A stretch of DNA of 64,000 nucleotides from Gnetum montanum (lineage: Eukaryota; Streptophyta; Gnetopsida; Gnetales; Gnetaceae). Below, piece by piece: positions 47,028 to 58,072 of the stretch. The stretch lies in the NCBI GenBank assembly GCA_015680685.1, contig MNCI01010461.1, positions 274,934-338,933 on the forward strand. Reading direction: 5' to 3'. How positions within the stretch are numbered: position 1 is the stretch's first letter; every line of letters starts with the position of its first letter. The position numbers were made by a program, and so were the translations under genes. Under the pieces are notes generated by a model. The model did no database searches. It was not told where the DNA came from and saw only the letters and a list, made by a program, of their open reading frames with translations.

Positions 47028-47045
47028 TGGCGCTAGAAGGAGGGC
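47028..47045 (+). promoter_or_regulatory. Primer-binding site for tRNA-Asn
   Basis: TGGCGCTAGAAGGAGGGC is complementary to the 3' end of plant tRNA-Asn (acceptor stem and T arm), with the match running on beyond 12 bases. tRNA-Asn is the primer reported for Tat-type elements. Confidence 0.8.
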
Positions 47046-47275
47046 TTGAACCTCTAATTGGTATTTTTTATGGGTAGCCCTGTTAGCGATCTATACCCGC
47101 GTCTCTAAAAACATGAACGTAATACCTCTAGGGATGTTTACGGAAAATCGTGCGGTGTAGATCGGTCACAGTAACGATTCCTTTGGAATCCTACAGGGTA
47201 GAAAGCCTAATCATGATCTTCTTTGTCCATCGCATTTTAGATCTAGTTACTTATCATCATTGATCTACTTGACCA

Positions 47276-50200
47276 ATGGATTCTACATACACAACCACAG
47301 CCGCCATGATTACCACTGACTCGGGTGCCACATCTGTGAATCCCATCGCTGCCACCGGACTAGCCTCTGGTGTCATAGGACCTCAGGGACCGTCACATCA
47401 TTCGTTGAGGTTACAGGGCAAAGATCCTATATTCACCGTCGTGACGCCTGAGGAATATAATTTTATTTGCATCAAGATCCAGGCAAAGCTTGCCCTTAGC
47501 TGAGCTGAAATCAAGGCAAAGTAAAATTTCGAGCTGATCCACAGAGGGGGTCAAGATTTTACCCCTACCACTTACGACATTATCCCCCTGATAGAACATT
47601 ACCATGAAATCATAACACAATTGGTGATGGCTAGAAGTCAGGCTACACGGTTTGTGCTAGAACCTTAGAATGGGGAAGAAGAGGAAGATGAACTTATAGC
47701 CTAGTCTGAACATTCATACCACACTCTTAGTCCCCATACATACATAAATTTCCTATTTAGTCTCACGAGAGAAGCCTCCCACCTTAATCCAGCCATGACC
47801 ACTCAAGCCCACATTCCTATCATCCCGCAGGTCACTACGCAATCATCCATCCTACAGGTGCAAATACCGCCCCAAAATAACATGGGGGTTGTCTCATCAC
47901 CACGCGTACTTAGTATTCCATTGATGGTGCCTGCGTCCACTACACCCTATTACATCCCTCAAGTGCAACCCCATGTCGTGCTTACTACCTGCCCAGTACA
48001 AAATCTGGTGCAAACCCTCTCGTTGCCACCCCCTACAAGAAAACCCACTATTTAGTCGCAGCAATCCGTTCAACAGCCCACGGTTGGTCAGTGGATCCCG
48101 CCTATTTCACATAATCAGTCCACGTTATACGGTGCACAACCCTTGGCCGCACCCACTACACATATCTCACAATATCCTCACAATCTCTACCTTGCACATC
48201 CGATGGCGGCCAATCCCTCTGCTCAACCCGGTGGGTGGTGGCTTCCACAGGCTACTCCATCCGCAGGGATAGCCCCCGTAGCACCGCCCATCATCCAAAC
48301 TATCACGCAATTCCCATTGCCTGACGCAGCTCTTTCAGGTCAACCCCCCGCTCCTCCTGCACAGACATCTTCATCAACAGGTTTCGATCAAGCTTTCTTA
48401 CTTATTTAGACCCTCACTGAGGAGGTTAGATGCCTTAAGGCCACTGGCTCTGATGCTATATAGATCATGGATTTCTATTAAGATGATCCCATTAGTCCAG
48501 CAGTCCCCATGCTGTCATTGCCCCCGAGGATTTCCTTACCCCATTTCACTAAATATAATGGGGAGGGAGATCCCAACGCTCACCTGGTCACCTTCAGATC
48601 TGAATCCTTGTTGTTACAGCAATGGCCTCACATGATCATCCGTGTCTTTGCAATGTCTCTGGTAGGGAAAGCTTTGAATTGGTATCGAGCCCTCCCTCGC
48701 TCTTCCATCTCAACTTTGGAAGAGCTCCTGACACAATTCGTGACTCTCTTTAAATACAACTTAAAGCCAGAGGTCACATTAGATCAACTCATGGGAGTGA
48801 AACAGGACCCGCTCGAACCAGTCCAAAAGTTTATACAGTGATGGAGTGCTACTTTGAACGAAATCTGTGAGCCAATTACGGAGGCCCATTTGTTGGCCAT
48901 ATTCAAAGGAGCAATTAACAACTTCATCAAGTCTAAGTTGTATTACCTTTTCCCTAGCTCCTTACATCATGCCTTCACCCAGACTAAAAGCATCCAAGAT
49001 GCCGCAGAGGCTAGCAAAGACCCAGCGTATGTCACCTATAAAAACGCTAACAACAAGGTTAAGGATAAAGGCAAAGCAATAACAACGATGGTAGCTGCGT
49101 TGGCTGAAGGCACTAAGAACAAAAACAAGAAGGCACCCACGGCGTCTCCTGAGACCACGGCTAGTGCAAGTAGCACCAGCCAAGACATAGCTACCCCCAA
49201 AAAGCCCCCCAGCCAAAGCCAAACTTTGAGCGTAAAGATCGCTCAAAGTATACAGCCTTGCCTGTAAAACATTCGGAATTGTTGAAACAACTATTAGGGG
49301 CAGGATACATTTAGACTAAGAAGGTATCCAAAGAAGCTCTGAAGTGTCACAGGCATCATTGCGAACTGCTGAAGAATCCTTCTTTAGCCCTACCTGACGA
49401 ACCACCAGTTCCGAGGTCTTTTAGGATGGACCGTTTCTGTGACTACCACCAGTTGTGTGGTCACGATACAGATTACTACTGGGCATTGAAATACGATATT
49501 CAATGCATGATTGACGATGATTCACTCAAACTAGACAGCAGTAGTCCAACGCTACTGGAAAACCAGGCGTTGCATGTGTACAAGGATCCATTAAACGTAA
49601 ATAACACACCCTACACAATCAACGTGTTGAGTACGGATAGTGAAGGGAAGGTACCGCCTAAATAGCCCTTTATTTTATGCGTGCCTACCAGTTCACCTCG
49701 GGGAACAAGCTTTTCGTCGGTAGCTAGTGATGTCTCGAGGCCACCCTTTGTCATTCGGGTGCCTTCTCCAGATTTAACTCAGCCTTGCATTAATAGTAAA
49801 GCCGCAGCCACGTCCGCGCCTACATCTAAAGCACCTTTCATCCTCAGAGTACAAAAACCACTGGCTACTCCTTTCACATAGGGGCAAACCTCTAACCAAA
49901 GCCATCCATCGCCATCTAATAAACAAAGGGAAGGAGACGCGTTAGTCAATGCTGTTAAAAATCATACTATGCTAGGCTTCGCCAAGCCCAGGCCCTTGGC
50001 CTCTATCCCTACATCTGCACCTTCTGGGCAAGACAAGGGTACAAAAACACAGCCACCTCCCCTTGGCAGGAAGAAACATAACCCTCCGACTGATGCTGTT
50101 CCACCTCGAGAGATTTGTCTCTTGGGACGAATGGAAGAAGACAGAGAGGACAAACAAGCCAGCCGAAAACGGGATCTCCTCAACGTGTTTACGCAGGTCA

Positions 50201-50390
50201 AACAAGTTCTGAAACAAAAAAATACAATACTAAGCCTCTATGACCTGCTCATGACATCTCAAAAACACCATGAGGCCATGGTCCATATGCTGACATCCAT
50301 ACCTGTGGATGAAAGCTTACCAGCGGAGGAGGAAGCAATACACGCTATCATGTTTCCCTCTAACGCTGAGCAACCAAACCTACCTCGTTG
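47276..50390 (+). pseudogene. gag: Gag of the plus-strand Tat element
   Basis: Starts MDSTYTTTAAMITTDSG at 47276. One frame runs to about 49260, then a single frameshift, then one frame to the protease. The N-terminal half is Pro/Gln/Ser-rich. The capsid domain (48509-48990) has LPHFTKYNGEGDPNAHL, FAMSLVGKALNWYRALP, LLTQFVTLFKYNL and LMGVKQDPLEPVQKFIQ. A Cys/His motif follows at 49432-49520 (CDYHQLCGHDTDYYWALKYDIQ). It is the Ogre/Tat type of finger (C-x2-H...GH-x-T...C), with Tyr in place of the last Cys. About seven stops are present. Confidence 0.8.
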
Positions 50391-50805
50391 ACCTTTCATG
50401 ACGAATCCATTAAAGATGATCCTGAGAAAGGTCAAGTGACAACTAAACCCATGTTTATCACCATCTGGGTTGGTCAATATCAGATCTGGTGGATGCATGT
50501 GGACGACGACTACAAATGTCATCCCTTATCCCATCATGAAGAGGTTGGGTTTGGTTGACCAGATCAGTCCCACAACGACAACATGCGTAAATTTGTTTAA
50601 CAGAGCACGGGTTCAAGTCAAGGGGACGATGTGCCTCGAATTTGTGGCAAGGGATCAATTCCCAACAAATGCGACATTCCTTGTTGTCGAGGAAATGCCC
50701 GGTTTTAACTTAAATCTAGGGAGCTCTCGGTTAGCCCAACTGAGGGCAGTTTTTTCACCAATACACCAGGAAATACACCTATCCTACGCAGGGGGGAGGT
50801 TATAA
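50391..50805 (+). pseudogene. Protease of the plus-strand Tat element
   Basis: Same frame as the end of gag. NVIPYPIMKRLGL, VQVKGTMCLEF, FLVVEEMPGFNLNLG and the AVFSPIHQEIHLSYAG end follow the order of Ogre/Tat proteases. The expected active-site D-G/S-G region just before NVIPYP reads MWTTTT here, so catalysis is lost or a local shift has occurred. Confidence 0.65.
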
Positions 50806-51262
50806 TACTCGGTGATGAAATCACCCCCAGGACTATCAGCATTGTCAAAGAAGAACGTGGTTTGGAGATAGAAACATCTGATGATTAGACCCATCTCCGA
50901 ATCCCTGAACAAACCGAAACGAATGATGACAGTCTAGCCTGGGCCAACCTACCATTTTAGGATGGTGGTATGGAAGAGTCAGGCCACAAATCTCCCTGCC
51001 ATTACGCATCACTGAACGTAAAGGCCATCAAGAAACACTTGCGAATTAGTGACTGATCAGAATGGCATTTACGCGCATCTTCACGGTTTTTCTAATTTTG
51101 CCGCTTACGCTTAACAGTTTTCATTGTCAATATTATTTAATGTACACATACATATTTATGCTAGTTATCCATTATGTCATTTACATCTTCTATTTTTATG
51201 ACATTTACGCTCCTTGATTGCCATTAGTCACATTAACGCAATCATGTTTCCAAATTTACGCA

Positions 51263-51400
51263 GATGGCCCGCAACGGCCTAAAACTAGTGATGGCCCGCA
51301 ATGGCCTTAAACTAGCAAAGGCCCACAACGGCCTAAAACTAATTCCCTGGCATCTTACGCAAATGTTACACGAAGGCCTACGATGGCCTTAAACTAACAA
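51263..51400. repeat. Short direct repeats, GGCC-CAAYGGCCT-AAACTA
   Basis: Three adjacent units of about 27 bases (51263, 51290, 51317) share GATGGCCCGCAACGGCC followed by TAAAACTA; a fourth diverged unit lies at about 51371. The region 51000-51540 otherwise has no gene. A similar pair of repeats (ATGGCAATTTAAGG then CCATACCGGG) lies at 63017-63085, at the matching place upstream of the other Tat element's RT. Confidence 0.6.
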
Positions 51401-51541
51401 TTCCATTCCATAGTAACATAACTTATTCAAAACCTTTAACAACTACACTTACGCTTTGCAAATAAAGACATAAAACTAAAAAAAATAACATTTAAAATTA
51501 TACAGAAGATCTTATAGCCAGTCTTTCCAACATTCATATGA

Positions 51542-54500
51542 TCATTGTTCAATTCCAATCAATAAAATCATGCGTAAATCACGATTACGCATCCCCCTAC
51601 TACCACTGTCACCCGTATCCCTTAGGTTCGGCTCTAAGCCTAATAAATCATCCTCAAGTGGGCCATCCCTTTTAGAAGGTATTCCTTCACAAGGAATGTC
51701 CTCCTCACGAGGTCCTTGCTCTAACATTGGCTCCACAGGAGGACGCTCTTTGTTATTATGCTCCTCTTCCTGTACTCGCTCCTCACCCTGTTCGCCTTCT
51801 CCATCCACTTCTTGTACCTATATACAGCAAATACATTAGCAAAAACTTGACAGCATAATCAAAAAATTTAGATTCAATAATGTTCAAACTTACTCGCGAT
51901 GGTCCTGCTTCCGCAGCAAAGGGGAGCTTTTCTAAACCGACCCATAGGCGCTGCATAATTTCATCTTCAATTAATTCAGACCATACTCCATCCCCCAGAG
52001 CAATTCCAGCCTTCACCTTCCCTTTCTTCACACTAGTCCAGCGGGGCGGTTCAGGGAAGAAAATAGGGATAGTAGTCTTGCCCCTAGGAAGAGTAATCTC
52101 TCTTTTCGGGGATGTGCTTACTTTCACCTGCTCCTGAAAACTTCTCGAAAGCTTTGGATGTGCCAATGACATCAAGGAATACGCGCAAGGATTAAGCTTT
52201 GATGGTAGAATCACGGTAATGCTGACGATAAGCGATACATTCTCGCTTATACAGATGCTTATGATCCTTTTCTTTCTGCCCCCACTCTTGCACACTTGTG
52301 CAGAAATCCTTCCAGTCTTGGCTTTTCTGAGCTAACAGCTCTATTTGCATCCTCTGCTCACCAACTCTCAACTAGTTTGCATGTTGTTCCTAACTGCGGT
52401 CCAATAGCGAGAGTAGTCAATAACAGCTATACGCCAATCCTCTTCACTAGCTTCCCGTGCCTGCAGGAATTCACATTACGATTTTAAGTCTCTGACCTCT
52501 TTGGCTAGAGACGCCTTTTCCCTCTCTGACCTCTACAGCCTTTTCTAGAGGTCTTCATTGACATTTTTACTCTCCCACAAGGAGCGAGTCGAGCGTAATG
52601 CACATTTACGCATCTCCTCATAAATGTTGCGTGGCACGACCACCCCGTTAGATGAAGGCTCTGCGGTGTCCAAATCAATGGGCTCCGTAGGGTCCCATCG
52701 AAGGTGAGCTCCTGATAACAAACAGTATCCAATGTAAGTAAAACATTACAAATTTGTAATAAAATAAGCCTATTTTAGCTGCAACATACCAGCTCCAGGA
52801 TCGACACGTTTGAGATGCTCGATCATATCTCTGACAATGCCTTCCATGAAGGCAAACTTGTCAGGAAATTCTCTCCACGCTCTGCTTACAGCGGCGGACG
52901 TGGATGCATCTTGTTCATCTATAGCGCAATTAAGTTAAAACTTCTAATTATTAACAAAATCCCCTAAGATTTCTAATACGCTCATTACCTCTACCGGTTA
53001 CAGTGGGCAGTGCATCAACATCTTCCTCTTCCTCCCTTTCCTCACGCACAAGGGTCAGTGCGTCGCTTATCCTAATAGCTGGGGCCTCTTCTTCCAAAAC
53101 TGGGGCCCCCTCCCCACTCCGTAATACCACTACCCCTATTTTAGGGGTCAACTGCTCTGCAGGCCTTGCTGTTCATATCACATAACGCATTTAAATGATT
53201 CAAAATACACTGGATAAAGTTGCATAATACAGTAATTGCCATAACTACATCTTTACACTTATCAAGCGGAGGTTTACTTCGCTGAACTCTGACTTGCACA
53301 GTTCGGCCTATGCCACTTGCTGGTTCCATAGGGGCCTCGGTTAGCCAAGGCCGTTTACGCTAAGCTAAAGTTTCTACGATTTCTACCGCTAGGCGTTTCC
53401 CTCGTGAAGCATCGCCAGTGTAAGTGGGAATCACCCTGCCTACACTGTTAGGGCCTCGCACTCGAGACGCCGCCAAATCCCTTGTCATTATATATAGAGA
53501 CTAGCCAATCCCCTCCGGATGATCCTGTCCTCGGGTAGTGCCGAAAATGTGGGTAATCCAAGGTTTGGATAGCTGGTCTCAGTCTTACTGTACCCAGACC
53601 CCATTCCTTTGGATAACCAAAAATTCAGCAAAACGCCGAAGGCAAGCTATGAAGAAGGTGAAATGCACGCTAAAACGACACTCAAGCTTCTAACGAAGCC
53701 TGATCATTTCAGTGCATAACCCCTTAGCAAAATAGCTTGCCCAGTTGAACTGGGTCCCTTCCTCCATAACCTCCCGCATGATATGGGTCTGTTCTATGGT
53801 AAAGAACCTCCCCTACGAGAGTGTTTTGGGGAAAGCCCAGGCCCGGAATAGGGGATAAATCGTCTTGGCGATCTCTAGTTCGATCTTTTCACAAAGGATC
53901 CCCTTAGTCTCCTTCTTGGTCCCTAGCCACTCCTCCAGCTCCTCCTAATACTTGAGGGTCCTCTTCACTTTTTCCTCTATGGGAAGGCCATTGGAGGGGA
54001 CACCGAAGAGGTCTATAAATAACTGAGCATCAATATCAAAATTTACACGTACGTGATGCACGCACGTGCAAAAACGCTCAGCCCTCTCGCTGAAGGAGTT
54101 GACCAGGGTTAACATTTCACTGGCAGGGACATCAAGGGTTACGACCAAAAATAAATGCATTAGCTTTGCTTCCCGCAGCTTGGTGACCAACGCAACTGGG
54201 GCCGCCACATGGCCGAGCCAGCGTTGTGCCTCCTTGATGTCACCATAGCGGAAGAGGAGGGTATTTGCCTCACAGTCGGAAATTGTAAGGGTAATCTCCC
54301 AGGATTCCTTGACTGAACAATGCAAGACACATGTCAAAAACATTATTACGCAACATTCAAGATTCACGATTACATACACAATAGCAAAATATGCAGTAAT
54401 TTCACCAGGTCCAAATGGCAAAGGAAATGGAGGAAGTTTTCTCTACATGTCCGCGATGGTAAGGGGTGGGTCCAAAGTCCATTCTTCATGCAACCACCTA

Positions 54501-55624
54501 AGATTCTGGCAATTCTGGAAGGAATCAGCATAACGGGTGGGGTACTCATGAATGTTGAAGGCAATCTGCCCTATTACACCAGCGCGTACATTACTAGTCG
54601 AGGTAAACGCCTTTATTGCCGTCTCGGTCCAAGTTAATGTATCATTATCACCTACTAACTTGTTCTTGTGGATAAAAAACCTGTATCATATGACGTATTC
54701 TTATCTTATGTCTTAAAAATCTAGATGTTAGACACATAATGACAATACCACCAACAAAACAACTTACTTGCCCGAATAATACACTGTGCATGGTGGGTTC
54801 TGGAAGTAAGTCGAGACATGACGGGCCACGAAAAAAGTGTTGTATGCATGGTAACAGCTAAACCTGGCCATTTCCCAGATCCAACTTAAGCACCTCAACC
54901 TTCTGGCGCTAAGTTCGCGATCTTGGGGATGACCAGTGTCGATAGCCCCGTCTGTCAAGAAAGCCAGGATTCCTTGCGTAGAACCCACTAACAAGTATTC
55001 CAAAATGGCGCCAGCAAGATCTCCCGATAGGTGTGACCATACAATAATGTTGTAGTTACGTAGTAAAAACTACAAAAACTCCAGCGCACCCTTTCGGAAC
55101 CATATAGCCTTCCCCTACAACTGAGTCTGAGGGGCAGGAACGTTGGGTACGATTGGTTTTATACAGCATAAAACCCCAACTATATCCAAGACGATTAAGA
55201 CGGGTTTTAACATGATACTATACAGAGAAAATAGTAAACACATTATCGTCTAGATTTCCATTGCATGTCCAAACGATAGAAAATTTACAAATTACGCTTT
55301 AGCTATATAGCCGAAACCCTTGTAATAATACAAGGTTTGTCCCTAGCAACGGCGATAGACACAATCCTATTGCATAAACCCTCGTTTTAATGTGAGGTCT
55401 ACAGTCTAAAATTCTAATTTACATAGATGACGCTACAAGAAATAAACACTATAAAGAAGAGACAGATCATTAAAAAACAATACGAATAAGCAAGGGATGG
55501 CCTACCGATTCAAAGGCGTAACATCTCTCACTTCAACCATTGCCTGCGAGGTACGCTGCAGGCTCCCTTGCATTTCGTCAATCTTGTCCAACTTGGCATT
55601 CTTCCCTCTTACTTTCAGCGCCAT
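51542..55624 (-). pseudogene. Antisense multi-exon cargo gene inside the Tat element
   Basis: Runs opposite to gag and RT. Exon 1 is 55624-55506, exon 2 55217-54768, exon 3 from 54680, exon 4 from about 54312, exon 5 to 52995, exon 6 52918-52790, exon 7 52711 to about 51542. Introns 1, 2, 5 and 6 have GT...AG ends (GTAGGC, GTAAGT, GTAGAG, GTATGT) and keep the reading frame exactly. Exon 2 resembles HAD/FCP1-type phosphatases: LIVLDIVGVL, IIVWSHLSG, YNTFFVARHVSTYFQNPP. The second Asp of motif I and the late acidic pair are missing, so it would be inactive. Exons 3-4 (WEITLTISDCEANTLLFRYG, VNFDIDAQLFIDLFGVPSNG, HIMREVMEEGTQFNWASY) recall the plant transposon-protein domain. The end is acidic coiled coil. 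About ten or more stops, mostly TAG, make it a pseudogene. Confidence 0.65.
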
Positions 55625-55765
55625 TGTTGCAGTTCTAACACCTTCACACATTCACGCTTTCACAAGTAACATGCTCCAATCTCTCGCTCTTTTTCTTTCT
55701 CTCTGTAATGGCTGAGAATTCAAATTCGCAATGACCAACAACCTGTTTTCAATGAAGAACTACTT

Positions 55766-55773
55766 ACTTATAT
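55766..55773 (-). promoter_or_regulatory. Candidate TATA box of the antisense gene
   Basis: The minus strand reads CACATATAAGTAAG about 140 bases before the ATG at 55624. It is a plausible core promoter between the divergent antisense gene and RT. Only position and sequence support it. Confidence 0.4.
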
Positions 55774-56113
55774 GTGAAATTAACCGACTTGATGTCCGAT
55801 TTCAGCGAGATTTACCCAAATACTAATGTCAGTATGAGTTGGAACTTGAAAATCAAGGCATTAATTGCGACAGATATCGCACGCATTACGATCCGAAATG
55901 ACCCTAAACTACTGTATCTTATCTCCTTGTAATTAGGTCGCATTAATTACAGGCTGTTCACAAAATTTAAAATTCAGTTAGCTTTACGCTTAGTAATGTC
56001 ACATCACATCCTTTAGACTAAGCCAAGTGTTGTTCGTTAAAATACTTATCACATCAAACTTAGCATCTTTCTAATTACTTTCATATTTGATGATTTTTTA
56101 GGATAATTGGTAG

Positions 56114-56856
56114 ATGGATGAAACTTTGTCTGCATCCCTAGTTTTAACAGGCCCTCACAGGACAGTCATTAGACAACTTGATCCCACATTAGTAGAAACT
56201 AACCTTGCCCTTGATGATGCAATCATAGCCACGTCAGAAACATCTCTAGACTGGCCAGAGCAATCGATGCGCACGCTAGATCTAGAAGCTGGAGATGTAA
56301 CTGAAGACCCCCTCAACGAGGTCTTTGTGGTTATGCATAGGGGTGAGACTAAAACTCTCAAGGTTAGTTCTCTATTAGACCAAAAGGCACATGATGACAT
56401 AAAATAGGTCCTCCAGAACAATATCACGGTGTTTGCATGGTCATACGAAGATATGCCGGGACTAGACCCAAGGTTAATACAACACAATATAATCCTAGAT
56501 CCCCATATCAAAGTAGTCAGACAGAAAGCACGAAAGATCAAGCCAAAAGTCGTGCTAGTAGTACGTGATGAAATCACTAAACTGTACCAAGCTAGTTTTA
56601 TTCGCATGATTGATTACTCAAAATGGGTATCCAACATTGTAGTTGTTCCCAAAAAGACCGGAGGAATACACATTTGCATAGACTTCCGAGATTTGAACAA
56701 AGCTACAATTAAGGATAATTTCCCATTACCGAGTATTGATCAATTAGTGGATACAACCGCTGGGCATGCACTTTTATCCTTCATGGATGGCTTCTTGGGC
56801 TACAATCAAATACGCATCAACCCAGAGCACCAGCTAACAACGACATTCATGACACC
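56114..56856 (+). pseudogene. RT N-terminal half of the plus-strand Tat element
   Basis: Begins at ATG 56114 after an acceptor-like TTTTTTAG (56094-56101) or GGTAG. MRTLDLEAGDVTEDPL...VFAWSYEDMPGLDP leads into RT: WVSNIVVVPKKTGGIHICIDF, NKATIKDNFPLPSIDQLVD, FMDGFLGYNQIRINPE and TTFMTP. It stops there and unrelated sequence follows at 56857. One in-frame TAG lies at 56405. It matches the minus-strand RT at 62929-61690 closely. The catalytic YxDD part is beyond the break. Confidence 0.85.
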
Positions 56857-58072
56857 TGTACCGCCTAAAATCGTCGGTCTTCGGCTGGAAGGAAAACAGA
56901 GACCGTGGGATCGCAGGACGAGAACAGAAGACCCTACCTTCGCCTGAGGGCAGGCTGGAATGTACGAAGGCAGAGTACCTTGGGTGGTCCGCACGCAGAT
57001 CAGACAAAGATTTCCCCGCGCATACGCAAAGTGCTATACGTTGGATTATGCGTAAACGATTTAGCGAGCGTAAAAAAAGCGTAGACGACGTAAAACAAAT
57101 GCGAATGGAGCGTGAGCGTGAACGGACATGAACAGAATGCATGGGCCAAGTTGACGTAAAATTGTAAAATGTAAACAATCTTATGCAGCTAATGTAAACA
57201 ATGGTATTATAGAGTCAAAGTACAGTGCACCAGTCTAACGCAGTCGTTAGGGAACACGAGGCGGACGAAAAGCCCCGACGTATACAGGAATGACTCGACT
57301 GGTTCGCAGGACAGGCAGAGCGTAGAGACTGTATGTACAGCGTAGATGGCTCTCCAGTGTCAGAGGGTTTCAGCTCTTATGCGTAGCGTAAATGTTCTCT
57401 GGTGTGCTCCGGGATTTTCTTGCCAACCCCTGGTGAAGTGGGAAATCGGGGTTTTTATACAGGTTGTTATGCTAGACTCGGGTTGGGTGACATGTGGTGC
57501 ATTGACCGGGTGCACAGACTTTACAAAAATATAATATATTACATCTGTTGGGCATATACGCTGGGCGTATACGCCGTATCAGGTCGACATATATGCTGGA
57601 CGCGCGAGGCGTGTGAGCTTGGGTGATGCTGTGCTAGGCGTATACGCCGAGCGTATACGCTGAAGGATGCTGGGCGTATACGCTAGGCGTATATGCTGAA
57701 GGATGTTGGGCGTATACACTGGGCGTATACGCTAAAGGATGTTCACTTGCTTCAATCCTTGCTCTTTGGTGTTGTCTTTATGCTGTCATTGGAGATCTGG
57801 TCGTCGAGCGTGTGCATCTGCAGTATCTGGGCGTGTACGCTGGAGACTGGCAGGCGTATACACTGGTGTGCTGGGCGTATACGCTGGACACTGGTGGCGG
57901 GCGTATACGTTATTGTGCTGGGCATATACGCTTTTGAGTACTTAGTGAAAACTAAGTGTTGCGATCCCAAAGGTTGCCGTATGTCACATTTCATGCAGCC
58001 GATGTCGTTCATGGGTCCCAAGGTCCTTCTTGGTGTCTAACAAATGCTAAGCTCTGAATTTTGTGGTGTTTC
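56857..58072 (-). repeat. Candidate 3' LTR of the minus-strand Tat element
   Basis: The left edge TGTACCGCC (56857) is sharp because it breaks RT coding. The right edge is inferred at about 58072, where the minus strand reads AAAGAGGGGCCAA|TGAAACACC, a possible purine tract followed by TG. It contains many GCGTA motifs and the GCGTATACGC array. The partner LTR is not in the window, so the extent is uncertain. Short open frames across it look like chance. Confidence 0.45.
57545..57935. repeat. Array of the 10-bp palindrome GCGTATACGC
   Basis: GCGTATACGC is its own reverse complement. About six exact copies (near 57564, 57637, 57650, 57675, 57720 and 57874) and about eight copies with one transition (GCATATACGC, GCGTATATGC, GCGTATACAC and others) lie within 390 bases, often followed by TGGG or TGAAGGATG. 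Variation is mainly C-to-T/G-to-A at CpG. Such spacing suggests sites for a dimeric DNA-binding protein (inference). Confidence 0.8.

Larger units (their letters stand above)
45479..56856 (+). mobile_element. Tat/Ogre-type Ty3 element, plus strand, interrupted in RT
   Basis: LTR, tRNA-Asn primer site, gag-protease ORF, a 5.3-kb interval carrying an antisense gene, then RT, which breaks off at 56856 where another element starts. Tat-lineage elements use tRNA-Asn or tRNA-Arg primers, are long, and in Ogre have an intron between protease and RT (established knowledge). The interval here would correspond to that intron, greatly enlarged. RNase H, integrase and the 3' LTR must lie beyond the window if the element is whole. 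The left end is approximate. Confidence 0.7.

Noticed and set aside
47411-47620. Minus-strand frames opposite the Tat gag (also 48962-49246 and 49962-50217)
   Set aside because: They are shadows of the sense gag frame, which carries capsid and finger motifs.
57545-57935. CRISPR array
   Set aside because: Units are short palindromes with irregular spacing in a plant retroelement; no spacers of uniform length and no cas genes.
57739-58040. Frames across the GCGTATACGC array as genes
   Set aside because: The array creates Arg/Tyr/Thr-rich repeats in several frames; no domain and no conservation.
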